A stretch of DNA of 11,838 nt from CABHOJ01 sp965649545. Lineage in GTDB: Bacteria; Pseudomonadota; Gammaproteobacteria; Burkholderiales; Methylophilaceae. The DNA is taken from NCBI GenBank assembly GCA_965649545.1, contig CBFGLF010000048.1:1-11838 (forward strand), written 5' to 3'. The notes beneath the pieces are model-generated. The model saw nothing but the letters and a program-made list of their open reading frames with translations. It was not told the origin of the DNA and ran no database searches. Both the position numbers and the translations under genes were made by a program. Shown here in pieces: positions 1 through 7,300 of the stretch. The number at the start of each line of letters is the position of its first letter. Position 1 is the stretch's first letter.

Positions 1-2
1 TG

Positions 3-797
3 GTGCGAATCCCCGATCAAGCCGGCGAGCACCAGACCTTCGGTGATGCCGATGCCACAGGCGAGACGCTGGTTCTGACTTTCCGCCGCGAGTTCCAGCC
101 CACACCGCAGAGCCAAATATGATCGTCCCATGCCTTTGAAGATCGCCATGACGCCATCCCCAGTGTACTTGATGACGGAGCCTTCATATTGTTGGATCTT
201 CGTGGCTTGTGAACTCAACAACTGATTGAGCATCTCGAAGAACTCGCGTGGCGGCATTTCGCGAATAAGTTGGGACGAGCCGCGAATGTCGGTGAACAGC
301 ACGGCGGCCTCGAACATCTCGGCATCGGATTCGAACTCGGCTTCGAGCGCAGTGAGCGCCCCTTCAGGCACTAGCCGGGAGAGCTTGTCTGCCCGAGTCT
401 CCAGTTCGCGCGTGGCGGATTTGACTTTGAGCAAGTCCTCCACAGCCATGTAGAAACGTTCATCCGACAACGGCTTTTCGATGATGATGTCGATGCAGTC
501 AGCTTCTTTCGCCAGTGCTCGCACCGCTTTCAATGCCGGCCCTGGCGACACGATGCCGATGATCGCGCTGTTGGGCGAGAGCAGCTTGATGGTGCTGCAA
601 GCAATCAGGCTCTCGGGATATTGCGAGTGGTAATTGAAGATGACGACGTCGGGCTTGATCTTTTGCAATACCTTCGGCAATTCTAGAGCACTGCCGACAT
701 GCTGCAGATCTTCGATGCCGCGTTGTCGAAGGTCATCCATCAGGACGGATGAGGTATAGGCATCGTTATCTACGAGCAATAGCCTGGGATTTTGCAT
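3..797 (-). CDS. Response-regulator receiver fused to class III adenylate/guanylate cyclase (partial, C-terminus beyond window)
   Basis: This reading frame starts at ATG 797-795 and stays open to the left edge, giving 265 residues without a stop. Residues 1-125 look like a CheY-type receiver: LLLVDND (acidic D10 and D12) near the start, PDVVIF at 49-54, and the conserved Lys-Pro at 108-109. The position of the phosphoacceptor Asp, five residues after D50, is Asn55, so phosphorylation there is not expected. A short helical linker (about 120-145) leads into a class III cyclase catalytic domain. VLFTDIRGSS contains the first metal Asp (D170), IKYTGDGVMA contains Lys210 and the second metal Asp (D214), and the GIGIT..LVLAGLIG strand sits at about 248-262. 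The transition-state Asn/Arg region would lie outside the window. The Lys210 context fits an adenylate rather than a guanylate cyclase, but this is family-level inference. The likely product is cAMP, made in the cytosol. The gene is divergent from ndvB. The Shine-Dalgarno sequence is weak (AAGA/AGGA). The start was chosen as the only ATG before the receiver fold. Confidence 0.85.
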   Translation of the reverse strand, partial: MQNPRLLLVDNDAYTSSVLMDDLRQRGIEDLQHVGSALELPKVLQKIKPDVVIFNYHSQYPESLIACSTIKLLSPNSAIIGIVSPGPALKAVRALAKEADCIDIIIEKPLSDERFYMAVEDLLKVKSATRELETRADKLSRLVPEGALTALEAEFESDAEMFEAAVLFTDIRGSSQLIREMPPREFFEMLNQLLSSQATKIQQYEGSVIKYTGDGVMAIFKGMGRSYLALRCGLELAAESQNQRLACGIGITEGLVLAGLIGDSH

Positions 798-876
798 CGT
801 CTTATCTTTCTTATCCTGCCGAATCGCAAGGTGGGTTGGCACACGCACTGTGCAGCGCAACTATGACCGAGCCGGC

Positions 877-890
877 TTGAAAAGATTCAA
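877..890. promoter_or_regulatory. FNR/CRP-family-like palindrome (candidate operator)
   Basis: TTGAA-AAGA-TTCAA is a perfect 5-bp dyad with a 4-bp spacer. It matches the FNR-type consensus TTGAT-N4-ATCAA at 8 of 10 positions, with a symmetric substitution at the inner base. It lies about 80 bp upstream of the cyclase start. No regulator is encoded in the window, so its function is inferred only from pattern and position. A chance short dyad is quite possible. Confidence 0.25.
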
Positions 891-893
891 AGA

Positions 894-921
894 GACCGCC
901 ACGAAATTTTGCCCGGCGGTC
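894..921. repeat. 7-bp inverted repeat GACCGCC / GGCGGTC
   Basis: Perfect 7-bp arms at 894-900 and 915-921 flank 14 bp containing an A/T-rich core. No T-tract follows on either strand, so it does not look like an intrinsic terminator. It could be an operator or an RNA hairpin in the leader of one of the divergent genes. No protein family can be assigned to it. Confidence 0.35.
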
Positions 922-1043
922 ATTCGCCTTTTGCTAGGGATACAGGATCGGCAAGCCAGCATCTCACCGAGGGCCTTCCTCTTCATGCGAGTCGACTCCA
1001 TTAGGCGGGCTGGGAAGCCTTATACAGCATGAACGACTTGGGG

Positions 1044-1063
1044 TCTGTGCGTCAGCGCACAGA
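1044..1063. promoter_or_regulatory. CRP-like palindrome TGTGC-N6-GCACA within a 20-bp dyad
   Basis: The dyad has 8-bp arms, TCTGTGCG and CGCACAGA, around a TCAG loop, so it can form a strong hairpin. Read as a DNA site, its core (1046-1061) is TGTGC-N6-GCACA. This matches the CRP consensus TGTGA-N6-TCACA at 8 of 10 positions with the correct spacer. It sits about 190 bp upstream of the probable ndvB start and opposite a cyclase gene, which makes cAMP-CRP control an attractive but unproven idea. There is no flanking T-tract, which argues against a terminator. Confidence 0.3.
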
Positions 1064-1236
1064 AGCCATTCGAGGTAAACGCTAACTTGAAAGCTGCCAA
1101 TCACGCCTTGGCGATACATCCGTCACGAAGCCCGTCCGGATAGATGGATGCTATGCAAACCCTTTGCGACGCCATCGCCTGGAAGGTCGCTTTAGCCTGC
1201 TAGCGGCAGGTCTTCAGCTTATCGCCGGACTCAACT

Positions 1237-1251
1237 GAGGAGCACGGCATC
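1237..1251 (+). promoter_or_regulatory. Strong Shine-Dalgarno facing an in-frame ATC codon (probable ndvB start)
   Basis: GAGGAG at 1237-1242 is the best Shine-Dalgarno sequence upstream of ndvB. Six bases after it is ATC (1249-1251), in frame with the gene and downstream of the last in-frame stop (TAG 1201-1203). No in-frame ATG, GTG or TTG occurs between that stop and TTG 1321, and TTG 1321 has no Shine-Dalgarno sequence. Either ATC is a rare start codon, or the assembly carries a base error at an original ATG, or TTG 1321 is used inefficiently. Confidence 0.45.
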
Positions 1252-1320
1252 GACATCAAGGATTTCAGCCTCTCGGCACTCATCTCCGATGCCACGCGCC
1301 ACGATCATGGCGCCGAACTA

Positions 1321-4300
1321 TTGCGATCCGAATTGTTCAGTATCGAGCAGCTCAAGCGCCATGCCGCGCTCATGGCCGGTCGGCATCAAGTCGATCGCGC
1401 CGCCGGCCCGGATATGTTGCTGCCCAGACTCGACGACAACGAGCGGGTACTGATCGCCACCTACGACCTCATCACCCAAGCTGTCACTACAGGGTTGCCG
1501 CTCGTCTCTGCCGAAGCCTGGCTGTTCGATAACTTCTACCTGATCGAGCAGCAGATCACGCTGGCGAGACTGCATCTGCCACGCGGGTATAGCCGTCAGT
1601 TACCGCGGCTGGTGACCGGCCCCTTAGCCGGCTTTCCCCGTATCTATGACCTCGCGCTGGAACTGATCTCGCATATGGACGGCCGCGTCGATCATGAGAA
1701 CGCCACGCATATCCTTGAGGCCTATCAGACCGTCGAACCGCTGCAGGTGGGCGAGCTGTGGGCGTTCCCCATCATGCTGCAGCTGGCCTTGCTGGAGAAC
1801 CTCAGGCGAGTCGGGCTACGCATCGCGAGCCGGCGTGCAGAACGCGATGCGGCCACCAGCTGGGCTGACCGCATGCTGGCTACCGTGGAGAACGAACCCA
1901 AAAAACTGATCCAGCTGCTGGCGAAATTCGTCGATGCCGATGTACCGTTGACGGCGCCATTCGTCGAGGAGTTCTACGCCCGTCTTCAGGTCCAGGGGCA
2001 AGCCATGGCCTTCGTCCAGACCTGGGTCGAGCAATCCTTGCTGGAACAGGGCGTGACGGCAGCACAGCTTTCCGAAGCCGCCAGCCGGACCGCAGCTGCC
2101 AACCAGATATCCATCGCCAATAGCATCGCCAGCCTGCGATTCATCGGGTTGATGAATTGGCGCGACTATGTGGAGTCGCTCAGCGTCATCGAACATATCC
2201 TCCGTGACGATCCCGCCGACATGTACCGAGCACAGGACTTCGCCACGCGGGATCGTTACCGCCATGCGGTCGAGGACTTCGCAAGAGACTGTCGCGTCAG
2301 CGAATCGGCATTGGCCCACAGAGCCATCGACCTTGCACAGCAGGCTGCCCTCCAATCTGGGGCGCGTCACCGCACGGCGCATGTCGGGTATTACCTGATC
2401 GATGAAGGACGTCCGCAGCTGGAAGCCGCTGCCTGCGGTCGATTGCCCTGGCCATCGCAAGTCTGGCGGTTGGCCAAGCGCTTCCGCTTGCCGCTCTACC
2501 TGGGGCTGATCCTGACCTTGAGCGGCCCGGTATGGTGGAGCGTGCTCTGGCTGAGTGGCTGGTTCGCGTTATCGGATTGGCGTTTCTATTTCTTTGCCTT
2601 GACCGGTAGTCTCGCCTGCGCCGCCGTCGTCATCCCTGTGGTCAATCTTGTGGTGACGCTACTGTTGCCGCCGCGTGTGCTGCCGAGACTGGATTTCTCC
2701 AAGGGCATCCCCGACGCGCACCGCACCATGGTCATCGTGCCCTGCCTCATCGACGACATCGCCGAGATCGATGACCTGATCGAGGCCCTGGAGATCCGCT
2801 ACCTGGGTAATCGCGACCCCAACCTCTATTTCGCCTTGCTGACCGACTTCAAGGATGCGGCTGCCAGCGTGATGCCGCAGGATGCGGCCTTGATCCTCCA
2901 TGCGCGTGCCGGCATCGTACGACTTAACGAGACCTATAGTGCCGATGGCACAGGCATGTTCTACCTCTTTCATCGTCCACGCCTATGGAACCCGCACGAA
3001 GCAGTCTGGATGGGCTATGAGCGTAAACGCGGCAAGATCGAACAGTTCAACGCCTTGCTCAGGGGCGGCGCCCCGACGGCGTTCTCGGACATCGTCGGCG
3101 ACCGGTCACGGTTAGCCTCGATCCGTTACGTCATCACGCTCGATACCGATACCCAGCTGCCAAGAGACACCGCCCACGCACTGGTCGGCAATATGGCGCA
3201 TCGCCTCAACCGACCGGTATATGACGTACATCGAGGCCGCATTACCGAGGGGTATGCCATTCTGCAGCCACGCGCGTCTGCCAGCCTGGCAAGCGCAGGC
3301 AAGTCCTGGTTCACCTGGCTATTTGCCGGGGAATCCGGCATCGACCCTTACACGCGGGAAGTATCGGATCTCTATCAGGACCTGTTCGGTGAAGGCTCCT
3401 TCATCGGCAAGGGTATCTATGACGTCGATGCGTTCCGGCAGGCGCTCGAAGGCCGTTTCCCCGAGAACCTGATCCTGAGCCACGATCTGCTGGAGAGCGG
3501 CTACGCAAGATCCGCGCTGATCACCGATGTCGACCTGATCGAGGAGCATCCCGCAAGCTATGTGGTGGAGGCAAGCCGCCGACACCGCTGGATCAGGGGA
3601 GACTGGCAGCTGTCGGGCTGGTTACTGCCGACGGTGCCCGGCGCCCATTCTGCACAAGACGGCCGGACGCCACGGCAGCCCAACGCCTTGTCCGCACTCT
3701 CGATCTGGAAGATCATCGACAACCTGCGGCGCAGCCTGATCTCACCTGCGCTGCTGACGCTATTGCTCGGCGGTTGGTGGCTGGGCCCATTACCGCTCTG
3801 GGCCTGGCTGGGTATCGTCGCGGGCATCCTTATCGTGCCCGCGTTGCTGCGCGGCGTGATCGAGTTGGTGCGCAAACCTGACCAGCATCCCTGGTCAGTG
3901 CAATGGGTCTTGACCGGACGGTCGGTGAGCAAACCGCTGATGCTGGCGCTGATGACGCTGGCCTTCCTGCCCTACGACACCCTGATGGCGATCGACGCGA
4001 TCCTGCAGTCGGCTGGACGCCAGCTATTCACCCGACGTGGCCTGTTGCTTTGGCACCTGCCGACCTATGCCAGGCGCAACCGCCGCAGCTCGGTCGCGGA
4101 TTTTCTCGCGGAGATGTGGGTCGCCCCGATGACGGCCGTCCTCCTCGCGTTAGCGGTGTGGCTGCTGCGTCCGGCGGAACTCATGCAGGCCGCCCCGTTG
4201 CTGCTGTTATGGTGCGCGTCGCCTTGGATCGGCTGGTGGATCAGCCGGCCGTTCGCGACAGACGCACAGACACTGTCACCGCATCAGCGCAGCTTTCTGC

Positions 4301-7300
4301 AAGCCTCAGCCCGCCGCACCTGGCGCTACTTTGCGCAGTTCGTCAGCGCCGAGGACCACTGGTTGCCGCCCGATAACTTTCAGGAACACCCGGCACAGCA
4401 GATCGCCACTCGCACCTCCCCGACCAACATCGGTATGGCCTTGCTCGCCAACCAGGCTGCTTACGACCTAGGCTATATCGGCGCCGGGGAGTTGTTGACC
4501 CGCACGGCGAACAGCTTGGGCACGATGGAAAAACTGGAGCGCTATCGTGGCCACTTCTATAACTGGTACGACACGCGGAGTCTCGAATTACTGAGGCCGC
4601 AGTACATCTCATCCGTCGATAGCGGCAATCTGTCCGGGAGCCTGTTGACGCTGCAGGCTGGCCTCCTCGAGTTGAGAACGCACCCTATCTTGACCGCACG
4701 GGTGTTCCAGGGGCTGCAGGATACCTTGCAGGCGCTGCAGGAGAGCCTGGCGGCATCCGTCGAGCCTGCGTCATTCGGCTGGTTGGCCGTCTGGCAGCAG
4801 AAGCTGCAGGCGCTCTCACTACCCGACGACGCGCCTCTCAGTCTCGCCGCTGCCGATGCGGCTCTGGCCGAGTTGCAGGCGATGACGGTCATGCAGGATG
4901 TGCGTGCTACAGAGTCAAACGACGAATCGGCCTACTGGATTGCTGCGTTCGAACGGCAGATCGCAAGCTTGCGAGAGGACATCGGCGTTCTGGTGCCGGA
5001 TCTGTCGCGGCATATCGACATGCCCACGCTCTCGAGTCTGGCGGAGGAGACGATGGTGCAGACCGGCGCCTTCCCGTCGGCCCCTGCGAGCATGGTGGCG
5101 AGATACCCGGCGGCGGTCGGTCGGCTAGCCCTGATCGACGAACTGGTGGCCCGATGCAGCGAGTTGGCCACCATGGATTTCGAGTTCCTTTACGATACCG
5201 CCTCGGATCTTTTGAGCATCGGCTACGACGTCGGTGAGCGCCGCCGCGACCCTGCCTGCTACGACCTCCTGGCATCCGAGGCGCGGCTCGCGAGTTTCCT
5301 GCTCATCGCGGAAGGCCAGTTGCCACAGAAACACTGGTTCTCGCTGGGGCGCCTGCTGACCAGTCACAGCGGCGATGTGAGCCTGATCTCCTGGAGCGGC
5401 TCGATGTTCGAATACCTGATGCCCAGGCTCATGATGCCGAGCTACGATAACACCTTGCTGGACCAGACCTACCGGGCTGCGGTGTCGCGGCAGATCGAGT
5501 ATGGGAGACAACGCGGCGTACCCTGGGGGATCTCGGAATCCTGCTATTACGCGACGGATATGCACCAGGTCTACCAGTACCGCGCGTTCGGCGTGCCGGG
5601 CCTGGGGTTCAAGCGCGGGCTGGCCGACGATCTGGTGATCGCCCCGTACGCCAGCGCACTGGCATTGATCGTGACACCACAAGAGGCCTGCCAGAATCTG
5701 CAGCGTCTGGCGAACGAAGGGTTCCTGGGGCCCTACGGGTTCTACGAGGCCGTCGACTACACCCCCTCGCGTGTGCCGCCAGGCAAGCAGCATGCCGTGG
5801 TGCGGGCCTTCATGGCGCACCATCAGGGCATGAGCCTACTGGCGTTCGCCGATGTGCTGCTGGGTAGCCCGACACAGCGTCGTTTCATGTCCATCCCGTC
5901 CGTCAAGGCGACCGCGTTGCTCTTGCAAGAGCGGCTGCCGAAACATGGCGCGACCCTGCATCCCCATGCGGCCGAAGTCAATGCGGCCGCCAAGCCGGTG
6001 ACGGAAGAGGGGGGCGCCACCATGCGCTTGTTCACTGATCCGAACACGTCGCATCCGGAAGTGCATCTGCTCTCGAACGGCCGATACCACGTCATGGCCA
6101 CCAATGCCGGCGGCGGTTACAGTCGCTGGCGCGACATGAGCGTCACGCGCTGGCGGGAGGATGCGACTACCGATAGTTGGGGCAGCTTCATCTATCTGCG
6201 CGATCGGGATGACGATTATTTCTGGTCGGCGGCGCACCAGCCGACCTTGCGCAAGGCAGACCATTACGAGGCGATCTTCGTGCAGGCACGTGCGGAATAC
6301 CGTCGGCGTGACCGGGCGATCGAAGCCCATACCGAGATCACGGTCTCGCCGGAAGACGATGTGGAGATCCGCCGCGTCACGTTGACCAACCAGTCCTCCC
6401 GCACGCGTCGCATCGAGATCACGAGTTATTCGGAAGTCGTGCTGGCGCCGCTCAATGCCGACCTCGCGCATCGCGCTTTCAGCAACCTGTTCGTACAGAC
6501 GGAGATCCTGCCTGAGCGCCAGGCCATCCTCTGTACGCGGCGCCCACGCACGCCGGATGAGCAGGTGCCATGGATGTTCCACCTGCTGGCGGCGCCCGGC
6601 GCCAATAGCGAAGGGCCTTCCTACGAGACGGACCGTGCGAGGTTCATCGGCCGCGGCCGTACATCCGCGGATCCACGTGCCATGGATCCTCCCGATGACG
6701 CCAGTAGCGGGTCCGGCGCGCTCTCGAATACCGACGGTTCCGTGCTGGACCCGGTGGTCGCGATACGGCGCACCATGATTCTGGCACCCGACGAGTCGGC
6801 AGCGGTGCAGATCGTCAGCGGCATGGCGGATACACGAGAAGCGGCGTTGGCCTTGCTGGAAAAGTATTGCGATCGCCATTTCGTCGAGCGCGCGTTCGAG
6901 ATGGCCTGGTTCCAGAGTCAGGAAGTGCTGCGCCTGATCAACGCCAGCGAAGCGGACGCACGCGTCTACGGCCGTATGGCTGGCGCCATCGTCTATTGCA
7001 ATGCCTTGCGCCGCGCCGCACCGAGCGTGATCGCGCGTAACCGTCTGGGCCAATCCGGACTGTGGGGGTTCGGCGTCTCTGGCGACCTGCCGATCGTGCT
7101 CCTGCGCGTCAGCGACCTCGATCGCATCGACCTCGTGAAACAGGTGCTGCAGGCGCATACCTATTGGCGTATGCATGGGCTGGCGGTCGATCTCGTGATA
7201 TTGAACGAGGATTTCTCCGGTTACCGTGCGGCCTTGCACGATGCCATCATCGGTCTGGTCAACGCCGGGCCGGAAGCGCAGGTCGTCGACAAGCCCGGCG

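Larger units (their letters stand above)
798..1248. other. Divergent intergenic region with three inverted repeats, no convincing gene
   Basis: About 450 bp separate the cyclase start from the ndvB ribosome-binding site. I see no RNA gene and no credible protein. A 60-codon GTG-started frame at 850-1032 lacks a Shine-Dalgarno sequence and any recognisable motif. Three dyads stand out: TTGAA-N4-TTCAA (877-890), GACCGCC-N14-GGCGGTC (894-921) and an 8-bp perfect stem with a 4-nt loop (1044-1063). A 19-codon ATG frame (1144-1203) lies just upstream of ndvB, in the same frame. No sigma70 -35/-10 pair with good spacing could be assigned on either strand, so the promoters must be here but remain unidentified. 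Confidence 0.6.

Noticed and set aside
226..453. 75-codon plus-strand frame at the left edge
   Set aside because: It is the antisense shadow of the receiver-cyclase gene, whose minus-strand frame carries the FTDIRG and KYTGDG motifs. The product is a Ser-rich artefact.
1001..1026. Possible ndvB promoter (TATACA at 1021-1026)
   Set aside because: No acceptable -35 element at 16-18 bp; the best candidates are at wrong distances.
850..1032. 60-codon GTG-started frame in the cyclase-ndvB gap
   Set aside because: No Shine-Dalgarno, no recognisable motif, and it spans two of the inverted repeats. It looks like a chance open frame.
5125..5823. 232-codon minus-strand frame inside ndvB
   Set aside because: Same codon-aligned antisense effect as the 760-codon frame; no domain and no ribosome-binding site of note.
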